Shown here piece by piece: positions 22,894 through 39,349 of a DNA stretch of 64,000 nucleotides. The stretch's first letter is position 1. Each line of letters begins with the position of its first letter. Location of the stretch: contig CM060195.1 of NCBI GenBank assembly GCA_030549335.1, positions 28,028,874 through 28,092,873 of the forward strand. Reading direction: 5' to 3'. The notes beneath the pieces are model-generated. The model did no database searches. It was not told the DNA's origin and worked only from the letters and a program-made list of their open reading frames with translations. The position numbers were made by a program, and so were the translations under genes. Origin of the DNA: Pontederia crassipes. Lineage: Eukaryota; Streptophyta; Magnoliopsida; Commelinales; Pontederiaceae.

Positions 22894-24463
22894 ATGACAT
22901 CAAGTGGATTTGTTTTTGCCGAAGGACAATCAATTAGTCGTCCTCCCCTTTTAAATGTATCAAATTTTGCATATTGGAAAATTCGGATTCAAGCCTACAT
23001 ATGTTCAATTGATATAAACATGTGGGATATTATTGAAAAGGGTTATTATTTACATGAAAAATTACCTTCTGAACATGACGAAAGACAAAAAAAATTCAAA
23101 TTTTGATTGGAAAGTAAAGAATATTTTCTATTGTGCTTTGGATTCAACGGATTTTAATCGAATTTCTAATTGTGAAAGTGCAACCGAAATTTGGAAGAAA
23201 CTTATTACTACTTATGAAGGAACGGATAAAGTCAAAAAATCTAGATTAAATATTTTGGATCATCAATATGATTCCTTCAAAATGTATGAGAATGAATCTA
23301 TAAATGATATGGTTACTCGATTTAATGATATTATGAATAGCTTAGCCTCTTTGGGTGAGCCAAGAACTAATCCCCAAAAAGTAAAAAAGATTCTCAGATC
23401 TCTCTCCTTGGCATACAAAAAGGACGATGATCGAAGAAAATGATCTGAACAAATTGAATTTTGATAATCTTATTGGTTTACTTTTAACCTATGAGATCAG
23501 AATCCAAGAAGAAGAATCAAATGCTCCCAAAAAGAAGACATTGACTTTGAAAGCAAGCAAAAGTGAAGATGATTCGAATGAAGAAGAATTAGACGAAAAG
23601 AGACTCGCCCTCTACACAAGAAAACTCGATAAGTATCTCAAATTGGTGAAAAATAAAGAAAAGAATGTGAAGCCTACCCAAAGATCATACAAAAATCACA
23701 AAGAAAAGAAATCTCATAGAAGAAAAAAGAAAAAGCATGAAGATTCAAGTGAAGATGAATCAAATGAATAATCAAATTCGTCCAGTGAGGATGCATATCT
23801 ATGCTTAATGGCACATAATGATGAGGTATCATCCAACTCTTCTTATTGCTCTAGTGCTAATAGTGATAATGATAATGATGATGATAATATCAATTTTGAC
23901 GTGCATAAGTAATTCTCTTTCTTAATTGAAAAATATCTTATTCTTAAAAAGAAGAATAAAAAATTGATGAATGACTTTTATATTATAAAGATGACTTTGA
24001 TATTTTGAAAAAGGAAAGGGATGCATGTCTAATTCCTAATGAAATCTTGATGAATGATCTTCACGTCATGAAAAATGAGTTTGAAAAATTAAAAATGGAA
24101 AATGAAAATCTCAAAAATGAAATTGAAACTTTGAAAATTACACATGCATGTGAAATTGTAAAACTAGCATACTCTTTAGAAAAAAGAAAAGAAGGAAAAT
24201 ACCTCTTTGAAAAATATAGCTATTTCTCATGTAACAAAAAATAATCCTAGAAAACACTTTGGATATAAAAACTCTTATTGAAAATCTAATCGTACATATG
24301 ATAGAAAATCACATATTACATGTTTTACATGTGCATTTAATGGTCATTTTGCATATCAATGCAAAGTAAAAAAACCTTCACGAAATGACGTGATTTAGGT
24401 TCCGAAAGGAACAACATCTAACAAAATAGGACCCAAAGAAATTTGGGTACCAAAGGTTATATA
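22894..24463 (+). pseudogene. Copia gag polyprotein start, frameshifted
   Basis: Begins at ATG 22894 with FVFAEGQSISRPPLLNV and YWKIRIQAYI, typical of the N-terminal region of plant copia Gag. A frameshift near 23090 leads into a UBN2-type capsid region (about 23095-23440; ATEIWKKLITTYEG, RFNDIMNSLASLGE). A second frameshift near 23430 leads into a Lys/Glu-rich segment to a stop at 23769. After a coiled-coil stretch (24005-24243), a CCHC knuckle CFTCAFNGHFAYQC lies near 24319-24360 and GPKEIWVPK near 24430-24457. In the family Gag packages the RNA. Several breaks make this copy non-functional. Nothing of pol follows. Confidence 0.85.
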
Positions 24464-25094
24464 ACCATTTTTGCAGGTGTGCCTCACATACAAAGGACAA
24501 GTGAAATTAAAAATGTGAAGGCACAAAGATTATGGTAAAAGTATCATTGGTTGCATTCCAATATTTCTCAAGTGATTAGACCTATTCTTTTAATTTCATT
24601 CAGAAATTTCAAAATGACTATTTCTTTGAATAAAAAATGGTTATAATGATAGGAGAGCATGTTAAAACTTCATAACTTTATTTTGACATATCATAGATAT
24701 CATTGTTGTATTAAAGTTTTATGTCATATTTTGATTCATAAATATATTTTTTAGATTTCATCAAATTGTCTTCATTTTATCATTATAGCCATAAATTTAG
24801 GGGGAGTTATCTTGCAATACTCTTCATATCTATTATATGGCAAAAAGGAAGAATAATTTTTTTGAAAAATTGATTATTATATGCTTCATATATATAAATT
24901 ATTCTTTTTTATGAAACAAAAGGGCGAGAAGTATAGGAGAAATATGATTTGAGTATCAAAAGAGTACCTTACAATTAATACTCATATGAATATCTACTAT
25001 TGTAAGGAAAGTTGTGTGTTAGGGGGAGTAAAATTGTTTTTACAAGAATCTTACAACTTTTTCGCAACTTACATATTTCTCGATTTGTCTTCAT
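24464..25094 (+). other. Residual internal region lacking pol
   Basis: Between the gag remnant and the polypurine tract there are about 630 bp of AT-rich sequence with stops in all frames. Two lone purine-rich phrases (gggggagt near 24800, gggggagtaaa near 25021) resemble untranslated 3' parts of copia elements. A complete element would have some 3-4 kb of pol here. Confidence 0.75.
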
Positions 25095-25108
25095 AAAAAA
25101 GGGGGAGA
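25095..25108 (+). other. Polypurine tract
   Basis: aaaaaagggggaga one base before the 3' LTR, the expected plus-strand primer site. Confidence 0.9.
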
Positions 25109-25109
25109 T

Positions 25110-26408
25110 TGTTGGATCTAAGTTATAATGACATATAAAATTATATTTTGATGATACAAACATCGAATGATTAAAGTTAAAATGCTGAAAAGTTTAAAGA
25201 AAAATGAATAACTTTATGCACTACTCTTTGATTAAACAATCGGCACTCATCTTATCAATTTTGGATGAATTTTTTATAGAGAATTCTATTAGCTTTCCAT
25301 AGACTCCAAGATCATCTAATTTGGATAACTATGCAAAAAGTTATTCTCAAAATAGTGCAGAGCGATCAACCTATCGGTCGAGCTATGAAGGCCGATCGAG
25401 ACAGTCCGGTCGACCGATCGGGGATACCGGTCGATCGATCAATGCATAAACTACTCAAATCAAAATTGCAAAACTGTATCGGTTGACAAACCGGTCGATG
25501 CACCAACCGACCGATCAACTGAATGGGAGGAAATCAAAACTGCGAGACTGTACCGGTCGAGACATCGGTCGACCAAGTGTTGAAGCTGCAAAAATGAATG
25601 CAATTGTCATATAGATCGGTCGATCGGTTTATTAATGTGGTCGACTGATCAACTGCGACAAATGAGAAAAATGAGCCAATGGTCATATAGACCGGTCGAC
25701 CGACCCATAAATGCGGTCGACCGGTCCATTACTAAAATGAACAATAACGGCTATATTTCAAGGAAAAAAATGTGGAATTAATTCTGGACGAATTTTTCAT
25801 ATGCCAGAACCTATAAAAGGAGTGCCAATGCTAGGAGCAAACGCATCCATCCAAGGCAATACTTCAAAAAATCAAAAGAAGATCTTTTTTCTTAAAGTTA
25901 TCATTTTAGTTGTACTCTTCTTTCTCTTTTCCACTCTTGTGAACATAGAATTATAAAAGGGAGAAACATTCTTGTTCAGAAAAATAGAGAGAGCTTCTGT
26001 GTAAAAGAGGTTCTAAATCTTACCTCTTGAGCGAGATAAATATATTAGCTTCCTAGGAGGAGAGGTTGTCTTGCCTCTCGAAACGGAGAAAAGGTGGTTG
26101 TGTAAATGACCTTCTTCCTTGCCCCATTTGGAACAAAGAAAGTGCTAGTGGAATCTCCGACTGTCTCAAGGTCGAGAAGTCAGAGCGGGGACATAGGCCA
26201 AGGTGTGGCCGAACCTCGTCAACAACCACCGCGTCTATTTGTGTTTGATTTCTCTCACTCTCTCTCCCTCTAATATTGCGTTTATAATATGAATTGCAAA
26301 GGTTTTAAGAATCAATTTTGTGCTTCCGCGACGAATTTCGTGAAATCGATATTTTCGGTTAAGCACCAATTCACCCCCCCCCCTCTTGGTGCCCTTTGGG
26401 ATCCTACA
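25110..26408 (+). repeat. 3' LTR of the copia element
   Basis: 1299 bp from TGTTGGATC to CCTACA. Homologous along its length to the 5' LTR and, reversed, to the solo LTR at 13486-14717. Contains its own motif cluster (about 25360-25735) and TATA box (25812-25819). Short frames at 26066-26248 and 26289-26528 are LTR artefacts. Confidence 0.95.
25360..25735. repeat. CGGTCGACCG cluster, 3' LTR
   Basis: About 14 motif copies in the same place as in the 5' LTR, for example accggtcgaccgacccat near 25690. Individual motif copies differ between the two LTRs, mainly by transitions. Confidence 0.85.
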
Positions 26409-26413
26409 TATAA

Positions 26414-28711
26414 ACTACATGTCTGTGCTAGAATAGTAAGTTATACAAAGAATGCACTAAGGAATTACATGCCAAACACACTAATGATGTACAATTTCTA
26501 TCAAGTTAACATGTTCTTCTCTATATAATTCACTATGTATTTTTCCTCAGAATATTAGACTTAGATGAATAGATACTTATGTTGTTAACCCATCCTCTTA
26601 CGGGGCAATTAAAATTTGAACACTAGATGACACATATTTAAGATTAATAGTCATAGACTAAAGCATTATATTGATGACCAATTGAATCAAGAAGTGAACA
26701 CCCCCTCACATTCAGATAGCAAGGCAAATTAGTCAACCTAACGACTATAACTTAGAACTACTCTACCTAAACATTTATCTTCAGTGTAGATTATCTTTCT
26801 TTTAGTTTAGTTTCTCTTTATACTCTTAGTTATTTTGGTAGTATTTTCTCTTTTTAATAAGCTTTATAAGTGGTGTACCAAGTTTCAATTCTTAATTGCA
26901 GGAAGATTGGAAGTTTATGGAGGGTCACGAGTCGTTATAACTATTTCACAAGTTGTGAGGAAAGCATCACCGGTTGTTACTTGACACCCACATCAAAGTG
27001 CCAATAGTCATACATCTTCAACTTCACGAGTCGTAACAACAAATTCACGGTAAATATCCTTTTGCCATAACCATTCACCACCATTGTCACGTGTCACGGA
27101 CCTCTTCACTTCATCATGACCCTCTTCACTTCATCATGACTCATTTTTCTAGCAATTTCCCTACAACAAAAGTTTCTCAAGTATATCGGTCTAAACATTA
27201 TAATTCTAGTTCATTTCACTTTTGCAAGTTCATTAGATTAAACTATGTGTTAATGGCCTATAACTTTCATTAACACAAAACTATTACCACATATTTCCTT
27301 TAACCATATTTCATGAGTGTAATAAGTAGTTCACATTCTTCACAGTGGATCACAAGGTTTGTGTTGCATCATTATGGGCTATATCACCATGGAGACAACC
27401 TGCAACCTTAAAAGTTGTCATTCACACATTTTAGATGCTATCTCACGGGTCATAGTTCTCTTCAAAGTTTCTACTAAGTTTAAGTTGTTAACATCATGTG
27501 TCGTTACCAAGCCTTCATGACATGTTATAATACAGTCGGTTATACCATCAATCATCACGGACCATAACCTCTGGTAATGGTTCATAAATCATTTAGTCAC
27601 CCTTGTAGTATCAACTATTTCCATGAGTCATGACCCTATTGGATTTTCACGGCCTATGTAATATTGTAATGTTATTTCACGGGTCGTTTCACTCATATCA
27701 TGACATGTTGCATCTTTGTTTATTCACAGCAATTCACATTGAGTTATTTCATCATTCCATGAACTATTATATCCATTGCACAACTAGTGATAGCTCAAGA
27801 ATCATAGTTACATGTTTGAAACTCTCCTGCTTCTTTGTTGTACTCTTACAGTTTGGATTCACATGCATCATATTTATTTTTTTGTCATTCATTTCATTCT
27901 CTTATTATCTTTATTTATTGTTAATAAAATACTATTATTACATCTCATTTTCTCTTGCTTAGATATTTAAGTGTTGCGCTAGTAATTTTCAAGAACATCA
28001 TGATAGTTTATAAAATTTGATAGACTATTCTTTTATAATTTATCAATATAATATTAGAAAGTTTGGATTGTGAATGTTAATAAGTAGAACTATGGATATT
28101 TGAACGATGAATCCTTTTTTACATTCATTTGTAATTCTTCTCTTAGTTTTGAGAATAATTTTCAATTTGTTGAATGCATAAGTTCATGTTGATCTTGTAA
28201 AAAAATGCTGAAAAAAAAGAGAAGAAAGAGGGAAAATTGAGTAAAATGATAATGAGGAGTTTGTGATATATTATATGCAATCTTGGTGTGTGCTGGTGAT
28301 CAAATCCCTTGTATGATGACCTAAAAAAATTTGCTCTAGGATTCATTAGTCAAAGACCCATTACATGGCTCACCTGGTACAATATGGAGAAGTGCATAAG
28401 CAAACAAATCTTTGGTAAGTTTTGAAATCTTCGCTTAAACTCTGAGAACATGTTGTTAAATAAACTACAGGGTTGTCTTAACACATGTTACTATAAGGTC
28501 ATTTGGTATGTAAGTCATCAATCGAAAGTCCGCAAATGACCTTATGCCTTTAAGACTAAAAACTGCATAAATAAATAATAAGGTTAATAGTTAATGGTAT
28601 GCACTCGTGTTTTCTATATTTAAACTCTTATTTGGTATATTTTTTGTTGTCTTGTAGTGAGCTAAACTTAAAAGAGCTTAAAATGTCTAATGTTTAGAAA
28701 TTTTACAATGT
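26414..28711. other. Intergenic with a cacggGTCATGAC-like word tract
   Basis: No gene. From about 26930 to 27800 words such as cacgggtcgt, cacgagtcgt, gtcacgtgtcacgg and catcatgac recur every 40-80 bp. A 19-20 bp tandem duplication, ctcttcacttcatcatgac, lies at about 27103-27141. A similar tract lies at about 30950-31450, beyond the gag-only element. The 110-codon frame at 27630-27962 has no recognisable domain. Confidence 0.5.
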
Positions 28712-29037
28712 TGACACAACGGAGGATCGCAAAGTGGAGGAGATTATAACTTTCGGACGAATCCTAAAAGAGGTTGATGATTCAAAGCACCATTAATACC
28801 TTGATAAACTTGGAATCTTTCGAGAAACAAAACCACACAAGTTTAATGAATAATTGGATAATAATTGAACTATCAATAACAAAAAAGTTTATGCCTATTT
28901 ATAGGCATTTTACAATCAAATTTAAACTAATTTAAAAGATAACAATAGTAACTAATAGATTCTTACTAATCTAAGAAGATAAATATAACAATAATAACTA
29001 CTAAAATATTATTGTCTTTCTCCTACATCGGTCTCCC
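28712..29037 (-). repeat. 3' LTR of the gag-only gypsy-like element
   Basis: On the minus strand it starts TGTAGGAGAAAG. It holds a TATA-containing perfect palindrome, atgcctatttataggcat, at 28891-28908 (minus-strand CTATAAATAGG). Confidence 0.85.
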
Positions 29038-29042
29038 TTTTT

Positions 29043-30046
29043 TCAAAAGAGTTCGACCTTGAACTCTAAAAAAAATGAATATGGATGTTGACGCTTGATA
29101 TCTCGCAAGGGTCTAATCTTCTTTCTCAACTCATAAGATAAGTCATTTAAGCCAAGTATATTGTATAGTAGTACCAAATATATTGTTCTCAAAACTTGGC
29201 GTGAAAAATTAATCTGCAAAAATTTAAAATGTTTGGTGCTGAAAAAAACTTTGACGCATCTCATATCAACTTGAAGAATTTGAAGCAAATCTTTCTTATT
29301 AGTTGATGAATTTAATTCCAACTTTTCATCCACCTCCTCAATAAATTTATCTTCTTTTGTCTCAGAAAGAAAATCCAAAATAATCAACTCTATAGTATTT
29401 GAATATATTCTGATATCTTGAGTAGTTTCTTGTAATTCTTCAATTGGAGTAGACGTAATTTTTAAAGGTAATTGATCTTCACAGGATTGCACAGAATATG
29501 AAGAAAATCTAAAATAACCGACTCTTCAGTATTTGGATAGATTCGGATATCTTGAATAGTTTCTTGTAATTCTTCAACGGAAGCATATATAACTTTCAAA
29601 GATAATTGATCTTCACAAGATTGCATAGAATCTGATGAAGTCCCAGGCACTTTATTGATTATGTTATTCAATCGAAGTTTCTCAATTGAATTCTTGATAT
29701 TCTCCAAATGGATTTGAACTTCTTACATTAAATTTTGCTTATCTTGTTGAAACTTGCTTGACTGTTGAAACATCAAATAATGATATGACGAAGGCAAAAA
29801 GTGTTGGATAAGTAATTTTTTCAACTTTTGCCATGTCCGGATAGGTGGTTTTTCATGATAAGCTCGAAGGCTCTTATTATCTTTCCACCATGATAAAGCT
29901 CTATTTGAAAATTTGTTGAAAACTAATTTGACTTGTTTAGATTTTGGAATATTCCAATAATTAAAGAAGTGATCAACTTTAAAAATCTAGTGTAAAAATT
30001 CATCAACATGAAAATAATCATTAAATGATGGTAGTTCTATCCTCAT
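29043..30046 (-). pseudogene. Ty3-gypsy gag (Retrotrans_gag-like), broken
   Basis: Starts MRIELPSFNDYFHVDEFL at 30046. A TAG (29987-29989) stands where Trp is usual, followed by a recognisable capsid region: DHFFNYWNIP, KQVKLVFNKFSNRALSWW, IRTWQKLKKLLIQHFLP. Another stop follows near 29727. The C-terminal part (SCEDQL ... EELQET ... QDIRIY) occurs twice because of a 134-bp tandem duplication at about 29369-29635, which also shifts the frame. The final segment ends at 29043, next to the polypurine tract. In the family this protein forms the capsid. It is not functional here. Confidence 0.75.
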
Positions 30047-30233
30047 GTTGTTAGTTAAAATAACAAAATAAAATAATATAAAAATAATATAAATTAACAA
30101 ATCATGGGAGACAGAAAAAGAATGATAAGGATGTAACAGATTGGAGATAACAATAAATAAATAAATGAATGACGGGGGAGAAGATGAGCGCCAAAATGAA
30201 GAGGTAAATTTCCTCGAAGGCTCTGATAGCACT

Positions 30234-30549
30234 TGACGTAGTGGGGGATCGCAAAGTGGAAGAGATTATAACTTTCGGACGAATCCTGAAAGAGGTTGAT
30301 GGTTGAAAGCACCATCAATACTGTGATAAACTTGGAATTCACCGAGAAACAAAACCATATAGGTTTAATGAATAATTGGATAATAATTGAACTATCAATA
30401 ACAAAAGAGTTTATGCCTATTTATAGGCATTTTACAATCAAATCTAAACTAATTTAAAAGATAACAATAGTAATTAATATATTTTAAGTAATCTAAAAAG
30501 ATAAATATAATAACAATAACTACTAAAATATTATCTTCTTTCTCCTACA
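30234..30549 (-). repeat. 5' LTR of the gag-only gypsy-like element
   Basis: Minus-strand start TGTAGGAGAAAG. The same TATA palindrome is kept unchanged at 30413-30430, the likely core promoter. It differs from the other LTR at scattered sites and by small indels. Confidence 0.85.
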
Positions 30550-33500
30550 TCGCATACTTTGGTAATACGAGGTACAAATTGTACTGTTGAAAAAATGATT
30601 AACTAATAGGGTGGAAATGATTATTGGACGTTCATCATTTAATTTTTACTTTGAACGTTTCTTGAGGTCAAGCATGTCGCTACGCTTGGAGGACTTTGGC
30701 ACAAGCATAGTTCATCATACAATTAAGATTGCGTTTCATCTTATTTTTTAATTTTATCATAGCATACATCATTTTGTTTAATAACTGCACGTATTTTATT
30801 GAATTACCCGGTTATCTAGGTGTGTATTATTTTATAGAAAAAACCATCTGAATAAGTTGATAAATCATTGAAAATAGTTTGACAAGAAAATGAGAAGAAA
30901 ATAACATGAAAAAATGAAGAATTCAATCTCATTTGTCATGAAAAGTGGTCACAACCATAATATCTGAAAAAAGTAGAGATCGTTACTCTTTGTAATAGCT
31001 TCGTCAATGCGGACAAGAAAATCTTTTTCATCAAAGTAATAGGTCATGACTATGTTGTAATGAGTCTCACAGAAGGCATGGACAATCAAATGTCGAATAT
31101 CATGGGTCATTGTGTGAATACCGCGATACTTACAAAAAGATGCCAAATTGATCAATGGGTCGTGAGCTCACCATTATGGGTCCTAGAGAGCAATATGAGC
31201 TCTTTGTCCAAGAAATAATGAGCCATTATGTCTAAATCATGGCGTTCACACAAAGGTCGTTCAAGCTATGTTGAGAAATCATCGGTCATGATTTCATGGT
31301 AACAACCCATGACATTGCATATTATGATCATCAGATTTTATAACAATGGTGATAGTGTAATCATATCAATGTTCAAAAAGTCATGGGCTATGACACTCTT
31401 GTAACCATCGTGACACTTGAAGTTATGAGCGTACGACGACATAATGCAAAGTTGAAACTATTTTATAACAAAGTTGAAGTGTTCATAATGCAAGTTTAGT
31501 ATGTCAACATTTGTGGTGAACTTTTGCAATCTATTAGCTTGGATGATTGGTAGTTTATAATGTGCATTTTAATGCATCTTACTATCTTGTTAAATTCAAA
31601 ATTGACTTGGCATTTGTGGCCCTTAGTTTCAATGAAAGTTATGATAGTTTGATTTAAATCCTAATGTCTTAAGAATTGAATTTATTTACCATTGTTATAA
31701 TTCAATCATTATCGTTGTCCATGCAAAGTATGTGTTATCACTAATCATCCATCCTACTAACCACAACTTATTTTATTTTTTGAAAATTCAATTTTTGCAT
31801 ATTTAATTCTCTATTTTGAACATCAAGAAACAATTACTTCTCTTAGCCAAAAATGTTGTTGTTATAAATTTAACACGTAAGTATGTTACATGATAGATTA
31901 GATTTAACACATAAATATATTCTACACTTTATTACTTGATACAACTAATATGCTTGTTAACAAATTTATTTATTTATAGTATTCTACACTTTATTACTTG
32001 ATATGACTAATATACTTGTTAGCAAATTTATTTATTATAAATTTACCTCATCGGTTGACCGCACGAAGCACCTAGAACTAGCTGCTCATCAATGAAAAGG
32101 AGATTGGCCATCTCATGGTAATATAGAAGTAGACCAAAAAGCTTTATGTTATTTCCCATGGCTCTTCATTCTTTTTGCTAATTTGAGTCCTCAACTTTGA
32201 GTTACAAATATGGTTATTTGCCCATGCCTATCTTGATATTGCCCGCTGCAAGTGTCTACTACTTATCTACTTCGATGTCTCCATTCCCTTTCCCTTTGAA
32301 TATGGAGGTGAACTCATTTTTTGTTGGCTTAAGATGTCAAGGGACTGCCACACAAGGGAAGGGACGATGTAGAATGCATATGATCAATCATGAAGAGCAA
32401 ATGTTTTCGCTTGGTTGAAGATGGTGGAAGAGAATTTTGTTCTCATATTTTCTCATAGTTAGCTTGTGCTTCATCAATTGGTCACTTTTATTTCTGAGTT
32501 GCATTATTTCCTTTAGCCGATGTATCAAGCTGCAACCCCCTTTTGTTGACATGGCCACCTTTTTGGCCTCCCGGTGAAGGGTCCTCGTCCTAGATAGAGA
32601 GGGGGGCGCCGACCCCTTCCCTTCTCCCATCGGGCACTATGTGAACAAAGAGGAGGTGGCTCCCCCTTGTCATGTGTCAGGTTAGCAGTAACATTGATAA
32701 ATTTGTGATAGCTAGCCTTTCAAAAGGATAGCATGTAAAATAAGTTAATAGTTTGAGAACAATCTAGTTACAAATTAAAATTAGAAGATCGAATTACAAA
32801 AAAAGATATTCTTCAAATACCACACAATTATGAGTTAACATATTTTGATGACGAGTCATCCAAAACCATTCGGAAGAGAGCTTGACGATTTAACAATTGG
32901 AGAAACTATGTTGCTTCCCTAGAGTATATCTCATAATTGCAAGTAACATTTGAAGTTAGTGCATGAATGATTTTCCCCCTTTTTTCCTTAAGAAAAATGT
33001 CTTATTCTCAGCCATGTTTTTAATTTTCATAATAACATTATTTTATTCAGTCTTCCTCTCAACTCCATCAATAAATTGGTTAGAATAGGACAAATGAGAT
33101 GTCTAGCAGATACCATAAACAAGAAAGAAAGTGAACGGAATGCGCACAGATTAGTATGAAGATGATTGCTTTTTTAATGTTGAAAGAGAGTGAATGTTTG
33201 TGTTTCTTTTAAATAAGTAAGCATTCAACATTGGTTTGTAGTTTGACATTTTTGCCAAGTTATCCAATGCGCTTTAGTGAACGTTGTTAATTTTCTGCGA
33301 GTCATGGAGTCTCCAGAGTTAGAATAATACATTAATTCTTCAGTGTTCAACATAATTCAGTATTGTTCATGGCTGGCGAATTGGAACAAAGCAATTATGA
33401 CGTTGTGCTGGAAACACTGCTATGTAAAATGTTCTTCGTAACATAGGATACCTTACCTTGACAGTACTGTTTATAGTCTAGATCTTGAGCAGTTTCTGAA

Positions 33501-33960
33501 ACTTAGTTATATATTTGCACTAGGATTGGTATCCTTGGCTTCTTCATAGAAGTACAGAAGTAAAAATGTAAAAAAAAAACACACACACATACACACACAA
33601 GAGTTTTTTTTATGAATAATGCTTATTTAATTCTCCAATTTCTGAAAGGACGCTCTACTACTCTCAGAATGGCGAACAGAGCGCTACAGCCTAAAAATAC
33701 AAATGCAGAAGAAAGATGAAGATGGAAAACAATGCAACCTAAAATAGGTGGAAGAGATTATTCTCATGCGATTAGAGTTTTTTATGGAATCTAAAAGTAA
33801 CAAATATTAGGAAAATGAACTTGTGAAGTTATGAAGCTAAGGAAAAGGAACATACAAGTATCTCTATGTAGGCCCTATCCGAAACTCTAACTAAACATCA
33901 TGACTTACAACTTCCTAAATATGTAGTTCACTGAAGTTGTGTTAAACTCCCCTATGCTTA
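30550..33960. other. Intergenic between the gag-only element and the IDD gene
   Basis: No gene identified. About 30950-31450 repeats gggtcatgac/gggtcgtgag words like the tract at 26930-27800. A 62-bp direct tandem duplication lies at 31919-31980 and 31981-32037. About 32200-32640 is less AT-rich but shows no domain; a short CA run is at 33581-33600. Confidence 0.5.
31919..32037. repeat. 62-bp tandem duplication
   Basis: Two units beginning attctacactttattacttg, at 31919 and 31981, with four or so differences. Confidence 0.88.
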
Positions 33961-33987
33961 TAGAATTAATTCCCGCCCTTTCTTTTG

Positions 33988-33993
33988 TTTATT
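33988..33993 (-). terminator. Candidate poly(A) signal of the IDD gene
   Basis: AATAAA on the minus strand, 39 bases after the stop codon. Exact motif, but such a short 3' UTR is unusual and a later site is possible. Confidence 0.35.
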
Positions 33994-34032
33994 CCTGGAA
34001 CTTGCTTCTCTTCTCGTTTCCTTGTTACTTAA

Positions 34033-38601
<4,569 letters not shown>

Positions 38602-39317
38602 CTTCTTCCTGGTGATCTCCTTCTTTTCCTGGTGATAATTGCTGTTTCCGACCAGATTTAAATCAAACCAAAGTAAACCTCCCAGTTAACCAACATGCAG
38701 CCATGAAAACTGCTGAGAATCCAATTTGTTCCCCACCTCTATCTATGTACCTATCTGCCCACAACTTTTCCCCTCTTCCCTATCTTAAATCTTAAAGACA
38801 AAGGAACCGAACTTAAGGCAGGATGAAAGGGATGCCCCAATTTTTTGGTAAAGGGACATATATTGATCTGAAGAACGCGCACAAGTGTATGGACTTCCAG
38901 AAAAGCCTCCAAAACCTTTTCTTCCTATATCAACACAAGAACAAGAGCAGCTGGAAACCCATACATGCAGACAGTATCAGCACTCAAAACTAGCAAAGAA
39001 ACGAGAGAGGGTGCGTGACAACAAAACAAAGGACAAGGGTCTGCAGCAAACGAAATAAAACACAAACCAGTTTCCCACTCTAGCTCCAAAACCTGCTCTT
39101 ACTTGGATTTCAGCTAGTGGAGCATGGCAAGATGCTGCTTCTTTTGTGGATTTCTTCCTCCATCTTCATCATTTCCCTACCATCTCTCCGTACACCTGCA
39201 CTGCTGCTAGCTCTTTGTCAATTCTTTTTTTCTCACACTTCTTCAACTCCTTTGTAATCAGCAAGGAGATGCCAAGAAATATGTATAGGAATTCAGACAC
39301 AGACACGCACACACACC

Positions 39318-39349
<32 letters not shown>

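Larger units (their letters stand above)
21300..26408 (+). mobile_element. Gag-only Ty1-copia LTR retrotransposon with both LTRs
   Basis: 5109 bp between exact 5-bp TSDs, tataa, at 21295-21299 and 26409-26413. Order: 5' LTR, tRNA-iMet PBS, broken copia gag with zinc knuckle, a short non-coding stretch, polypurine tract, 3' LTR. The internal part is only 2343 bp; no protease, integrase, reverse transcriptase or RNase H is present. Reading stops soon after the GPKEIWVPK phrase that usually leads into pol. It is therefore a non-autonomous derivative. The LTRs differ at many sites and the 5' LTR begins TA, not TG, so it is not a recent insertion. Confidence 0.95.
28712..30549 (-). mobile_element. 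Small gag-only Ty3-gypsy-like element
   Basis: Two direct repeats of 326 and 316 bp (28712-29037 and 30234-30549) enclose 1.2 kb. On the minus strand the order is LTR, PBS-like tgctatcagagcc just after 30234, a gypsy-type gag, a polypurine tract (aaaaaagggaga, about 29041-29052) and the second LTR. No pol domain is present. This matches the non-autonomous terminal-repeat gag (TR-GAG) class. No clean TSD was found: left flank aatgt, right flank tcgca. Confidence 0.8.

Noticed and set aside
27630-27962. 110-codon hydrophobic frame
   Set aside because: Composition follows AT-rich, T-rich sequence, and there is no motif or neighbour support.
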